Source of the DNA: Pantoea phytobeneficialis
GTDB lineage: Bacteria; Pseudomonadota; Gammaproteobacteria; Enterobacterales; Enterobacteriaceae
Assembly: GCF_009728735.1 (NCBI RefSeq)
Contig: NZ_CP024640.1
Coordinates: 1-64,000 of the forward strand
Direction: 5' to 3'
Length of the DNA: 64,000 nucleotides
The translations under genes and the position numbers were made by a program. Position 1 is the first letter of the stretch; each line of letters opens with the position of its first letter. Below the pieces are notes generated by a model. That model worked only from the letters and a program-made list of their open reading frames with translations, did no database searches and was not told the DNA's origin. Positions 1 to 8,539 of the stretch are shown in pieces.

Positions 1-1
1 G

Positions 2-280
2 GGTGTGGTACCGGTGGAAAAAACGTCCGGGAGCTCAGTCAGGGGGCGTGCGCGGATGTCAAAAACAGGCCCGGCAGACGTAAGGGCGAAACTGTATATG
101 GCGGCGATCGTAGCGATCAGGTGGAATGCCCCGGCGAAGGCGCTGTACCAGAGGCTAATCGCGAAGGGCAAAGCCAGCAAGGCCGCGCTTGGAGCGGTGA
201 TGCGCAAGCTGGTTCATCAGTGCTTCGGGGTGCTGAAAACGCGGATGAAGTGGGATGAAAATTACGCAGCTACCGCTTGA
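2..280 (+). pseudogene. C-terminal part of an IS110-family transposase, cut by the window edge
   Basis: The reading frame is open to the window start, so it is partial here; whether the upstream copy is complete cannot be seen. The visible 90-odd residues match the transposase_20 (C-terminal) region of IS110-type enzymes: a SKTGPADVRAKLYMAA stretch, then a YQRLIAKGKASKAALGAVMRK segment and a terminal LKTRMKWDE. IS110 elements use a DEDD transposase and usually lack terminal inverted repeats. The gene stops about 120 bases before the orphan binding-protein gene, so the insertion could have removed or displaced neighbouring genes. The family call is secure; whether the element is still mobile is unknown. 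Confidence 0.85.
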
Positions 281-331
281 CGTTCAAGACGGTAGCTACT
301 AAGTCAAAATCCGGCAAATCTTATGCAAACA

Positions 332-351
332 CGGCAGTTGGAACACTGCCG
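332..351. other. Short inverted repeat before the binding-protein gene
   Basis: CGGCAGT and ACTGCCG form a 7-bp perfect stem with a 6-base loop, about 50 bases before the ATG at 399. No T-run follows, so it is not an obvious terminator. It could be an operator or the remnant of an IS-adjacent hairpin. Confidence 0.35.
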
Positions 352-398
352 TCCCCATCTTACCCTCCTTTTAATGTTAAACATCAAAAGGAACGGCC

Positions 399-1352
399 AT
401 GCACACGCGACGTCTATTGCTGGCAGGAGCATTGCTGCTCACTGCCCTTTTCTCTTTGACCACCCAGGCAGAAGAAACCTTACGTATCGGCTATCAAAAA
501 TCGTCAACCCTGCTGACGCTGATCAAACAGCGGGGTGATTTGGACAAGACGCTGGCCGATCAGGGGATAAAAGTCAGCTGGCACGAGTTTTCCAGCGGTC
601 TGCCGCTGCTTGAAGCACTGAATCTGAATAACGTCGATCTCTCTGCCGACGTAGCCGATACTGTGCCGGTGTTCGCTCAGGCCGCAGGAGCCGATCTTAC
701 CTATTACGCGCGAGAAACGCCGTCACCCACGGCGCAGGCCATTCTGGTTCCCGCCAACTCGCCGATTAAAACGTTGCAGGATCTGAAAGGCAAAAAGATC
801 GCAGTGACTAAAGCGGCAGGCAGCCATTACCTGTTGATCGCCGCCTTACAAAAGGCCGGGCTGTCATTCAGCGATGTTAACACCGCCTGGCTGACACCGG
901 CTGACGGGCGCGCGGCACTGGAAAATGGCAGCGTTGATGCCTGGGTAAGCTGGGAACCTTACGTCACCAGCGCGAAGGTAGAGCAGCACGCGCGCGTGTT
1001 GGTAAGCGGCAAAGGTCTGGCGAGCTATCAACGCTACTATCTGGTTTCGACGCCTTACGCTAAAGCGCATTCTCAGGTACTGAACACGGTATTTAACGCC
1101 CTGCATCAGGAAGCGGCATGGCTGAAAGCCCACCCTGCGGCAGCGGCAAAAATCCTGTCACCGTTATGGGGGAATCTTCCCGTCGCGACCGTGGAGCAGG
1201 CCAATGCTCAGCGCAGCTACCAGATTGAACCGGTGAAAAGCAGCGACCTGAGCGAACAGCAGAAGATTGCCGATGCGTTTTATGCTGCGAAACTGCTGCC
1301 AAAACGAATTGATGCGCAGGATGTGGGGACATGGCAGCCGGGTAAGCCGTAA
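399..1352 (+). CDS. SsuA-type (aliphatic sulfonate-like) ABC transporter substrate-binding protein, orphan
   Basis: 317 residues. An N-terminal signal peptide (roughly residues 1-24, ending TTQA) directs it to the periplasm. The mature part begins ETLRIGYQKSSTLLTLIKQRG, followed by the SsuA/NrtA/TauA-like core with the LKGKKIAVTKAAGSHYLL and GSVDAWVSWEPY segments typical of sulfonate-binding proteins. A likely RBS (AAAGGAA) precedes the ATG. No permease or ATPase gene lies nearby: upstream is an IS110 end and downstream a toxin-antitoxin pair. It must therefore work with a transporter encoded elsewhere or be a leftover of a broken operon. The ligand class is inferred from family resemblance only. 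Confidence 0.85.
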   Translation: MHTRRLLLAGALLLTALFSLTTQAEETLRIGYQKSSTLLTLIKQRGDLDKTLADQGIKVSWHEFSSGLPLLEALNLNNVDLSADVADTVPVFAQAAGADLTYYARETPSPTAQAILVPANSPIKTLQDLKGKKIAVTKAAGSHYLLIAALQKAGLSFSDVNTAWLTPADGRAALENGSVDAWVSWEPYVTSAKVEQHARVLVSGKGLASYQRYYLVSTPYAKAHSQVLNTVFNALHQEAAWLKAHPAAAAKILSPLWGNLPVATVEQANAQRSYQIEPVKSSDLSEQQKIADAFYAAKLLPKRIDAQDVGTWQPGKP

Positions 1353-1412
1353 TGTCTCAATTTTTTTGATAAGTTGACCACGATAAAATGGATTAATCAC
1401 ACCACCTATTAC

Positions 1413-1444
1413 AATGCACTTGCATTGCACAATGCAAGTGCATT
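1413..1444. promoter_or_regulatory. Perfect 15-bp inverted repeat, probable PrlF-YhaV operator
   Basis: AATGCACTTGCATTG and CAATGCAAGTGCATT form perfect arms separated by two bases (CA). It lies about 75 bases before the antitoxin start. PrlF-type antitoxins carry an AbrB/SpoVT-like DNA-binding fold and are known to autoregulate, so an operator role is the simplest reading. As RNA it would also form a strong hairpin. Confidence 0.7.
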
Positions 1445-1517
1445 ACTATGCATGGAAACAGTCAACGTTTCTGCGAATAGCTCGTGGCCTGATATTGAGT
1501 GAGAAGGAGCCAGGAAA

Positions 1518-1859
1518 ATGATGATCAATTTAAATATTGCAGACGTCTCTCTGCGCGCAGAGTCCCGTCTCACGGAACGCAGTCAGACCACCATCCCCGC
1601 AGCAATTCGCGATGCATTGCACCTGAAGCCGGGGGAATTTATTGCGTATTCCCTGCTACCGGGCGGCAAAGTCATTATGTCCCGCCAGGAAGAAGAAGAA
1701 GCTGACCCAGTGGTATCTCAGTTTCTCGCGTTTCTCGAAAACGACATGAAGAAGAACCCGCATCATATCCAGCCAGTGCCAGCGGCATTTTGGACAGGGA
1801 TTCAAGAATTGACCGCTGGAGTAGAAGTCGATTTAGACGCTCCGCTTACGGATGACTAA
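1518..1859 (+). CDS. prlF: Type II antitoxin PrlF (SohA)
   Basis: 113 residues. The N-terminal AbrB-like swapped-hairpin segment (RLTERSQTTIPAAIRDALHL, about residues 17-36) is diagnostic. The acidic middle and C-terminal parts (EEEEADP; DLDAPLTDD) fit toxin binding. GAAGGAG lies at a good distance before tandem ATGs at 1518 and 1521; either could be used. The gene precedes yhaV by 12 bases. Known family role: it binds and neutralises the YhaV ribonuclease and represses its own promoter, here probably through the palindrome at 1413-1444. It likely stabilises the plasmid by post-segregational killing (inference). Confidence 0.9.
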   Translation: MMINLNIADVSLRAESRLTERSQTTIPAAIRDALHLKPGEFIAYSLLPGGKVIMSRQEEEEADPVVSQFLAFLENDMKKNPHHIQPVPAAFWTGIQELTAGVEVDLDAPLTDD

Positions 1860-1871
1860 GCTGGAGGCTAC

Positions 1872-2360
1872 ATGGAATGTTTAGAAATTAATGGATGGAA
1901 GATCTACTTTCATGCGTGTTTTCTCTCGCAGTTGACAGACCTGGCGAAAGAAGTTCAAAAATTAAAAACGTCGAAACCGGACGAGTACAAGAAAAAGAAA
2001 GAAACTAAGTTACTTGCAGCAATTGAACGTGTGATTACTCAGGTCATTGCTGCTGATCCTCGCGACGCGCAATTTCGCCAAGGGGACACCCTTGGGCCGG
2101 CTCATAAACACTGGTTTCGCGCAAAATTTATGCAGCAATTTCGACTGTTCTTTCGCTTCAGCGAGCAACATAAGATGATCATCATTGGCTGGGTGAATGA
2201 TTTTAATACCCTTCGTGCCTACGAATCGAAAACTGATGCTTATAAAGTTTTTGAAGGTATGCTAAACGCGGGTGAGCCGCCTGATGACTGGGACGCGCTA
2301 TGTAAACAGGCTCAGCTAGCCACAAAGGCTCTACCGGAAGATGTCTTTAAATTGCCTTAG
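1872..2360 (+). CDS. yhaV: Type II toxin YhaV, RelE-like ribonuclease
   Basis: 162 residues, close to the usual length (about 154). It starts MECLEINGWKIYFHACFLSQ and contains the conserved KHWFRAKFMQQFRLFFRFS block with the basic residues expected in RelE-superfamily RNases, then IIIGWVNDFNTLRAYESKTDAY. An RBS (TGGAGG) overlaps the end of the intergenic gap after prlF. YhaV cleaves RNA and is held inactive by PrlF. A hairpin follows the stop. The gene looks intact. Confidence 0.92.
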   Translation: MECLEINGWKIYFHACFLSQLTDLAKEVQKLKTSKPDEYKKKKETKLLAAIERVITQVIAADPRDAQFRQGDTLGPAHKHWFRAKFMQQFRLFFRFSEQHKMIIIGWVNDFNTLRAYESKTDAYKVFEGMLNAGEPPDDWDALCKQAQLATKALPEDVFKLP

Positions 2361-2370
2361 TCTTGGCAAA

Positions 2371-2391
2371 AGCCACTGCATGCCAGTGGCT
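2371..2391. terminator. Hairpin between yhaV and the sugar kinase gene
   Basis: AGCCACTG and CAGTGGCT form an 8-bp stem around a 5-base loop, between two convergent genes, followed by a T/C-rich stretch. It probably ends yhaV transcription. Confidence 0.65.
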
Positions 2392-2430
2392 CTTCTTATC
2401 TCTCCTCCCCACAATAACCCACATACGGTT

Positions 2431-3402
2431 CTAAGACGTGGCAGCAACTGAAACACCGATCTCGCTGATCGCCAGTTCCGGGTATTGCTGCATCCGTTTA
2501 ACGGCGTCGTCATAACGCGGCATTGAGTTCGCTGCCCCGGCACGTTCGACACACACCGAGGCGTACGCCGAAGCGAACAGCGCCGCCTGCTCCAGCGGTT
2601 CTCCGGCCGCCAGCCGCGCCGCCAGTGCGCCATTAAAGGAATCCCCCGCGCCAGTGCTGTCCACCGGTTGCGCCGGAAAGACCGGCACCAGCAACATCCG
2701 TTCACCGGTTGAGAGCAGCGCGCCCTGGATACCGAGGGTGATGATCAACTGACGCACCCCTTTGCCGTGCAGGATCTGCGCCGCCACCTGTGCTGAAGCC
2801 AGGTCGGTCACTTTGGTGTTGGTCAGTTGGCCGGCTTCCGTGCTGTTCGGCGTGAGCAGGTCAACATGACGCAGAAAGGCATCGCTCACCTTTTGCCACG
2901 GGGCCGGGTTCACAATCACATAGGTTCCCGCCTGACGGGCGTTATCCACCATGCGTTGAATGGCGCTCAGGTTGTTTTCGAGTTGCACCAGCAAAATGTC
3001 AGCGGCCGCCACCGTAGGCTGGCAACGGTTCACCTCCGCCGCAGTGACCATCAGGTTGGCACCGGGATAAACCGAGATCATGTTTTCGGCATCATCACCG
3101 GCTACGTAGATCATCGCGTTACCGGTCGGTTTTTCTTTGCAGGTGAACAACGTGATGGCGTCAAAGCCGGTCTTCTCGAGATGGCGACGGGCGAACAGAC
3201 CGAAGTCGTCATTACCGACCTTGCCGATGTAGTGCACCCTGGCACCGGCTCGCAGTGCCGCCGTGGCCTGATTAGAGCCTTTACCGCCCGGCCCCATCAT
3301 GCTGCTGTGCGCGACCAGCGACTCGCCAGGCTGCGGAAAGCGCGACATTTTGGTGACGATATCGAGGTTGAACGAGCCAAACACACACACTTTGCCTTTC
3401 AT
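2431..3402 (-). CDS. PfkB-family sugar kinase (ribokinase-like)
   Basis: 323 residues from the ATG at 3402, which has GGGAGG just upstream; the frame is open further upstream but without a comparable RBS. It shows the ribokinase hallmarks: the N-terminal GSFNLDIVTKMSRFPQPGES, the GGKGSNQA sugar-binding motif, and the C-terminal PVDSTGAGDSFNGA signature with the catalytic aspartate. It should phosphorylate a pentose, ketohexose or related sugar with ATP. It is the last gene of the DeoR-led operon, only two bases after the ROK kinase. Having both a PfkB and a ROK kinase in one operon is unusual; the substrate is not predictable from sequence alone. Confidence 0.9.
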   Translation of the reverse strand: MKGKVCVFGSFNLDIVTKMSRFPQPGESLVAHSSMMGPGGKGSNQATAALRAGARVHYIGKVGNDDFGLFARRHLEKTGFDAITLFTCKEKPTGNAMIYVAGDDAENMISVYPGANLMVTAAEVNRCQPTVAAADILLVQLENNLSAIQRMVDNARQAGTYVIVNPAPWQKVSDAFLRHVDLLTPNSTEAGQLTNTKVTDLASAQVAAQILHGKGVRQLIITLGIQGALLSTGERMLLVPVFPAQPVDSTGAGDSFNGALAARLAAGEPLEQAALFASAYASVCVERAGAANSMPRYDDAVKRMQQYPELAISEIGVSVAATS

Positions 3403-3404
3403 GT

Positions 3405-4295
3405 TTACCTCCCAAACTGCCGTGCTGCCGCCAGACAAGCACCACGGCAACCGGTCTGATCGGTGGCATGGCTGATGACCATGCGCAATCCACTGCGGGT
3501 TACCGGTGGGCGCAAATGCCGTACGATCTGGCTGCGCAGCGACGCCAGCGGAAAATCATTCATGGCCAGCACGCCGCCACCGAGGATCAGATATTGCGGG
3601 TCAATAATGTTCATCTCGCTGGCGATGATTTTTGCCAGGCGGCTGACAAACTGCTGCAAATCAGGATGATCGCCGTACAGCGTGAACAGTTGCGACATAT
3701 CGGTTTGTGCGCAGTGCTGACGCGCCCACTGGCTCAGCCAGTGTCCTGACGTCAGGGTTTCAGCACAGCCGTGATTCCCGCACGGACAGGGCAGATCGTT
3801 ATTTGCCAGCGGGATATGGCCAATCTCGCCCGCGCCGCCGTGCTCGCCGTGGTAGAACTGACCGTTCAGCCACAAACTGTTGCCCATGCCGGTGCCCAGA
3901 TATAAACCCACGGCGTTATCCGGCAGCGTTTCCAGTTGCATTAAATCCCATAACATCAGATGGTTAACGTCTTTATCCATCGCCACCGAGATACCGGTCA
4001 TCTCACTGAGATGCGCCGCCACCGGGGTGTCGTCCAGCGCCTGGATAAAGGGTAACGACACCACATGCTGACGATCGCGGCTCAGGATGCCCGGCAGGCC
4101 GAGCATCACGCCATCAATCGGTTGCTGCGCCAGCACCTCATTAATCAACCCCGCCAGTGCACCCAGCGCATCGGCTGACTGTGCCCAGCTGGCGGTCGGC
4201 AATTTGCGAAATCCCGCCCACTGATCCCCTCCGCGCAGGGTGAGCAACCGGGTGCTGGTACCACCAATATCTATACCCAGCCAGGTTCGACTCAT
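3405..4295 (-). CDS. alsK: ROK-family sugar kinase, AlsK (allose kinase)-like
   Basis: 296 residues. An N-terminal ATP-binding motif (LGIDIGGTSTRLL) is followed by the ROK core GLYLGTGMGNSLWLNG and the zinc-type motif CPCGNHGCAETLTSG. The order alsE then alsK matches the E. coli D-allose operon, where AlsK phosphorylates D-allose at C6. It overlaps alsE by four bases (ATGA), indicating translational coupling. No rpiB-like isomerase is present in the window, so the E. coli allose route would need a chromosomal partner. The symbol is by resemblance and context; another hexose or polyol is possible. Confidence 0.75.
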   Translation of the reverse strand: MSRTWLGIDIGGTSTRLLTLRGGDQWAGFRKLPTASWAQSADALGALAGLINEVLAQQPIDGVMLGLPGILSRDRQHVVSLPFIQALDDTPVAAHLSEMTGISVAMDKDVNHLMLWDLMQLETLPDNAVGLYLGTGMGNSLWLNGQFYHGEHGGAGEIGHIPLANNDLPCPCGNHGCAETLTSGHWLSQWARQHCAQTDMSQLFTLYGDHPDLQQFVSRLAKIIASEMNIIDPQYLILGGGVLAMNDFPLASLRSQIVRHLRPPVTRSGLRMVISHATDQTGCRGACLAAARQFGR

Positions 4296-4984
4296 GCTGA
4301 CTCCCGTAACGCACCTTTTGCCTGCTCGATGTTGTCCATCATCTGGTCCCAGGCGGTTTCAAGGTTGTCATCGAGGTTAAACAACCCGGAGGTGCCGACA
4401 ATCAGCACTTCTGCGCCCGCTTCCAGCAATGTACGGTAGGTGCGCTGATTGCAGGAGCCATCAATCTCAATCAGATAGTTGTAGCCGTGGCGTGCTTTCA
4501 GGTCGCGCAGCTCCTCAATCTTCTTCACCATCTCGGTGATAAACGGCTGGCCCGCATAACCAGGATCAACGGTCATCACGGTGATCTTATCCAGCAGATG
4601 GATGTAGTGATGGATGTACGACACCGGCGTTGCCGGGTTCAGCACCACACCCACTTTCTTGCCGAGTGAGCGGATCTGGTTAATCACACGGAACGCATCG
4701 CGGTTGATGGTTTCCGCATGCGGGCAGATGTAATCCGCGCCTGCTTTAGCAATCACCTCGATAAAGTCAGTCGGTTCCTCCACCATCAGATGTACATCGA
4801 GCGCCACTTTGGTGTGCGGGCGGATCTGCTCGATAAAGAACGGCGACAGGGTGATGTTTTTGACGTAGTGACCGTCCATGATGTCGATGTGCAGGAAATC
4901 AGCTCGGGTGTCGAGCACGGCCAACTGCTGTTTAATTTCCATCAGGTTCATGCACATCAAAGAGGGAGAAATTTGGGTACGCAT
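4292..4984 (-). CDS. alsE: D-allulose-6-phosphate 3-epimerase (AlsE-like)
   Basis: 230 residues, essentially the length of E. coli AlsE (231). It is a ribulose-phosphate 3-epimerase-type TIM barrel. Visible landmarks are ISPSLMCMNL, the metal and acid residues in FLHIDIMDGHYVKN, ALDVHLMVEEP, VMTVDPGYAGQPF and LIEIDGSCN. The reaction is interconversion of allulose-6-phosphate and fructose-6-phosphate, feeding glycolysis. The start overlaps the upstream permease stop by one base. Distinguishing AlsE from Rpe relies on the operon with a sugar ABC importer and AlsK-like kinase. Confidence 0.85.
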   Translation of the reverse strand: MRTQISPSLMCMNLMEIKQQLAVLDTRADFLHIDIMDGHYVKNITLSPFFIEQIRPHTKVALDVHLMVEEPTDFIEVIAKAGADYICPHAETINRDAFRVINQIRSLGKKVGVVLNPATPVSYIHHYIHLLDKITVMTVDPGYAGQPFITEMVKKIEELRDLKARHGYNYLIEIDGSCNQRTYRTLLEAGAEVLIVGTSGLFNLDDNLETAWDQMMDNIEQAKGALRESA

Positions 4985-6036
4985 CAGACTTCCTTTTTTT
5001 TAGTCAGGCCGGCCTGGCGTGCAAGTAAAGTACTGCGACGCACCGCACGGGAATGAGTGAATTTGGTTTTAAAGAACTTCAGGCCCAGTACCACAATCAG
5101 TACCGCACCCCACATCGCCAGGCTGAAGTGCTGGCTGATGTTTAACAGGTTGAATCCGGTGGAGAGGATTTGTAACGCAATCAGCGACAGCACCACGCCA
5201 GTGACGCGACCAAAACCGCCGTTGGGATCCGTACCACCGAGAATGATCGCCAACACGGTGATCAGCAGATAAGAGTCGCCATAGCCCATACGCGCCGAGT
5301 TAAACCGTGCCATCATCACCAGACCCGCCAGCACACACAGCAGGCTGGAGATGACGTAGACCAGAATCAGCAGACGATGGGTATTCACGCCACTGAACCA
5401 GGTGGCATTGATGTTGCTGCCGCCCATGTAGATACATTTACCGGCACGGGTTTTGCCAAGGAACAGCGCCATCAGTCCTGCGGTGGCGAAGAACAGCCAC
5501 AGCGGCAACGGAATGGTCAGGAAGGTGTCTGCACCGAGCGCACGCACCACATCCGGCATTCCACTGACGGCGGCACCGCGTGTCAGCCAGATACCAATGC
5601 CGTTGACCGTCATCATGGTAGCCAGCGTCACCAGAATCGGGTGTGCCCCAACCCGGCTGACCATCAGCCCGGTGATCACCCCAATCAGCGTGGCGATCAA
5701 CGCCGCACCCACCAGCGCCATCACCAGCCACAACAGTTGCAGCCCGGTGCCCGCGCCGGCAGGCATAAAGTTCAGCAACACCCAGGCAATAAACAGCGCC
5801 GTCAGGTTAGCGGTGGCGATGATGCACAGGTTAAGACCGCCGCTGAGAATGGCGATAAACATCGCCAGCGTCAGCAAGCCCAGCTCCGGCAACTGGAAGG
5901 CCATGCTCATAAAAGTCGAGTCGGTCAGGAAGCGGCCTGGCAGCATAATGCTGAACACCGCGACACCGAGCGCAATCAGCAACAGCAATCCGGGATGCGC
6001 TTTTTCACTGGTCAGAAAATTCAGATGTTTCATCAC
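4984..6036 (-). CDS. Sugar ABC transporter permease (second subunit)
   Basis: 350 residues with about ten hydrophobic segments and the BPD_transp_2 pattern of RbsC/AlsC-type inner-membrane permeases (SGGLNLCIIATANLTA; AIILGGTDPNGGFGRVTGVV). Two permease genes occur in tandem, so the importer probably uses a heterodimeric channel, as in Lsr-type systems and unlike the single AlsC of E. coli. The C-terminus is basic and cytoplasmic. It lies 11 bases after the first permease. Confidence 0.9.
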   Translation of the reverse strand: MMKHLNFLTSEKAHPGLLLLIALGVAVFSIMLPGRFLTDSTFMSMAFQLPELGLLTLAMFIAILSGGLNLCIIATANLTALFIAWVLLNFMPAGAGTGLQLLWLVMALVGAALIATLIGVITGLMVSRVGAHPILVTLATMMTVNGIGIWLTRGAAVSGMPDVVRALGADTFLTIPLPLWLFFATAGLMALFLGKTRAGKCIYMGGSNINATWFSGVNTHRLLILVYVISSLLCVLAGLVMMARFNSARMGYGDSYLLITVLAIILGGTDPNGGFGRVTGVVLSLIALQILSTGFNLLNISQHFSLAMWGAVLIVVLGLKFFKTKFTHSRAVRRSTLLARQAGLTKKKEV

Positions 6037-6047
6037 ACTCTCCCCGA

Positions 6048-7037
6048 TCAGACGAAGCTGACGTCGGTTTCTTTGCGCTTTTTGTAATGGGTGACGGTGA
6101 TGGCAACCATAATCACCACGCCGATCACAATGTTCATGAAGTAGCTGGAGACACCGACCAGGTTGAGGCCGTTTTTCAGGATGGCGATCAGGAAGACCCC
6201 CATCAGTGTCCCGGTGACGGTGCCTTTGCCACCCATCAGGCTGGCACCACCCAGCACCGTGGCCGCCAGTACATCCAGCTCGCCGCCAACCAACGCATTG
6301 GGCACCACTTCACCGACACGGTAGACCTGTACCAGGCCACCCACCGCCGCCAGCGCGCCCAGCCAACCGTAGGCAAGGATATGGATCAGTCCGACGCGAA
6401 TGCCGATACGGCGAGCCGACTCCTGATCGCCACCAGTGGCGTATAACTGACGGCCCAGATGGGTTTTGTTCAGCAGCAGCCAGGTGATGGCGGCAATCAC
6501 CAGCATGATGGTCAGCGGCAAACCAATCTGGTAGGTCTGGCCGTGGACGCTAAACGGTAGAATGTTGTGCAGCGTCACCCACCACTCCGGCAGGTTGTAG
6601 AGGCTGCGTCCCTCGGTAATCCACATCAACATGCCAAACAGCAGCGACTGCATGCTGATGGTGATGATGATCGAGACAATGCGCAGCCAGTAGATCAGCA
6701 CCGCATTGATCACCCCAAACAACGTGCCGCAGGCAATCGCCAGCAGGATGCTGAGCGGGGCATTGTCGAAACCGAACTGCACAAATAACGAGGCGATGAC
6801 GTACTGCACCACCGAAGCCACCGCCGCAAAGGAGATGTCGATCCCGCCAGTGACCAGCACCACAAACAGGCCGAGGGCGAAGATGCCGGTGACAGCATAG
6901 GTTTCCGTCAGGTCGAGCAGGTTCTGCAACGTCAGGAACTGATCGCTGGCAAGGGAGAACGCTACGAAGAAGAACACCAGCACCCAGGCCAGCCAGCCCT
7001 GAGTCGACTGGGGTTTGAAGAACGATAAATCAGGCAT
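6048..7037 (-). CDS. Sugar ABC transporter permease (first subunit)
   Basis: 329 residues and polytopic. The family signature GGIDISFAAVASVVQYV, in which the D follows GG, and the C-terminal ATVLGGASLMGGKGTVTGTLMG loop identify an RbsC-like permease. The start overlaps the ATPase stop by eight bases. It is the partner of the permease at 4984-6036. Confidence 0.9.
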   Translation of the reverse strand: MPDLSFFKPQSTQGWLAWVLVFFFVAFSLASDQFLTLQNLLDLTETYAVTGIFALGLFVVLVTGGIDISFAAVASVVQYVIASLFVQFGFDNAPLSILLAIACGTLFGVINAVLIYWLRIVSIIITISMQSLLFGMLMWITEGRSLYNLPEWWVTLHNILPFSVHGQTYQIGLPLTIMLVIAAITWLLLNKTHLGRQLYATGGDQESARRIGIRVGLIHILAYGWLGALAAVGGLVQVYRVGEVVPNALVGGELDVLAATVLGGASLMGGKGTVTGTLMGVFLIAILKNGLNLVGVSSYFMNIVIGVVIMVAITVTHYKKRKETDVSFV

Positions 7038-8538
7038 TGATCACCTCCGCCAGTTGCTGCTGCGCCACCTGTTGCGGCTGGTACTCGGCATGCACGGTGC
7101 CGTCACGGAAATGCAGAATGCGGTCGCAGTTGTAATAAACCTCCGGTACTTCATCGGAAATCAGGATGATCGCCAGCCCCTCTTTCGCCAGTTGATGGAT
7201 CAGGGTGTAAATGCTCGCCTTGGCGCCGACATCGACGCCGACGGTCGGCGAATCGAGGATCAGGATTTTGGGTTGGGTCAGCACCCATTTCGCCAGCACG
7301 ATTTTTTGCTGGTTCCCCCCCGAGAGCGTGGAGATGGCGTGTTCCGGGTCGGCCACGCGAACGCCCAACTGCTGAATCCAGTCGTGGATCAGTTTGTTTT
7401 TGCGGTATTCATCGATGATGTGGAAGCGGTTGCGCAGTTGGTCGAGAATCGACAGCACCATGTTATCGGCGACCGACTGTTGCTGAACCAGGCCGAGCGT
7501 CAGACGGTCTTCTGAGACGTAGCCAATGCCAGATTTGATAGCATCTTCATGGTTGCGAAAACGCACCGGCTTGCTGTCGAGCCAGATTTTACCGCTGTCC
7601 GGTTTGGTCATGCCAAACAGCGACAACGCCAGTTCGGTTCGCCCGGAACCCAGCAGGCCACACAGCCCCAGCACTTCGCCTTCATGCAGCGAAAAACTGA
7701 CATCATGGTATTGGTCTTTGCGACTGAGGTTTTCCACCTCCAGCAGCTTGCGATGTGGATTCAGGGTTGGGGTTTTCAGGTGATAATCGAGTGTCAGCCC
7801 GGTCATCAATTCAGTCAGGCGATGGCCGTCCATTTCGCTGGCAGGCCAGGTACCCATTTTGCGGCCATCACGGATCACGGTGACACGATCGGAGATCTCC
7901 AGCACTTCATCCAGACGGTGGCTGACAAACACCACGCAGATATTTTTCTCTTTCAGGTAACGCACGGTACGCAGCAGCTGATTCACCTCGGTGCGGGTCA
8001 GCGACGCGGTTGGCTCATCCATGATCACCAGACGGGCGTCCGCCACCAGCGCACGACAAATCGCCACCTGCTGACGTTGTGCAATCGACAGTTCAGCCAC
8101 TTTGGCATCGAGATTCAGGTCAAACTTCAGTTCGGTGATGATTTTCTCAGCGCTGGCACGCAGTTTTTTCTTGCTGTACCAGCCAAGCAGGTTACCGAGG
8201 TTGTGCTCAAACGCGATGTTCTCGGCGACGCTGAGATTGGGAAACAGCGACAGATCCTGATAAATCACCTGCACACCAAAATCGCGCGCCTGTTTTGGCG
8301 TCAGGCGCGGAAAGCGTTCGCCACGGTCACCGAGGATGATTTTGCTACCTGCATCCGGGGCATGCACCCCGGAGATCACTTTAATCAGGGTGCTCTTACC
8401 ACAGCCGTTAGTACCAGCAAGGCAATGCACTTCCCCAGCCATTAACGACAGTGAGATATCACTTAATGCCCGGTTGCCGCCAAAGGTTTTCGACAGGCTC
8501 TCGAGGGCAATCAGCGTCTGTGGTTCGATCAGTTGCAT
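7030..8538 (-). CDS. Sugar ABC transporter ATP-binding protein (tandem nucleotide-binding domains)
   Basis: 502 residues from the ATG at 8538, which follows the binding-protein stop by one base. It has two fused ATPase domains, as in RbsA/AlsA/LsrA. The first has Walker A GTNGCGKST (about residues 42-50), signature LSIAQRQQ and Walker B LVIMDEPT. The second has a degenerate Walker A (GLLGSGRTE) and a canonical LSGGNQQK signature, which is typical of this subfamily. It energises the two permeases. Confidence 0.93.
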   Translation of the reverse strand: MQLIEPQTLIALESLSKTFGGNRALSDISLSLMAGEVHCLAGTNGCGKSTLIKVISGVHAPDAGSKIILGDRGERFPRLTPKQARDFGVQVIYQDLSLFPNLSVAENIAFEHNLGNLLGWYSKKKLRASAEKIITELKFDLNLDAKVAELSIAQRQQVAICRALVADARLVIMDEPTASLTRTEVNQLLRTVRYLKEKNICVVFVSHRLDEVLEISDRVTVIRDGRKMGTWPASEMDGHRLTELMTGLTLDYHLKTPTLNPHRKLLEVENLSRKDQYHDVSFSLHEGEVLGLCGLLGSGRTELALSLFGMTKPDSGKIWLDSKPVRFRNHEDAIKSGIGYVSEDRLTLGLVQQQSVADNMVLSILDQLRNRFHIIDEYRKNKLIHDWIQQLGVRVADPEHAISTLSGGNQQKIVLAKWVLTQPKILILDSPTVGVDVGAKASIYTLIHQLAKEGLAIILISDEVPEVYYNCDRILHFRDGTVHAEYQPQQVAQQQLAEVINA

Positions 8539-8539
8539 A

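Noticed and set aside
332..351. Riboswitch upstream of the binding-protein gene
   Set aside because: Only one small hairpin; no further conserved structure visible.
5377..6087. Long Gln/His/Arg-rich frame opposite the permease gene
   Set aside because: Composition is that of an antisense frame; no RBS or family pattern.
7549..8445. Long plus-strand frame opposite the ABC ATPase gene
   Set aside because: It is a mirror of a high-GC coding strand; the minus-strand protein has full ATPase motifs and this one has none.
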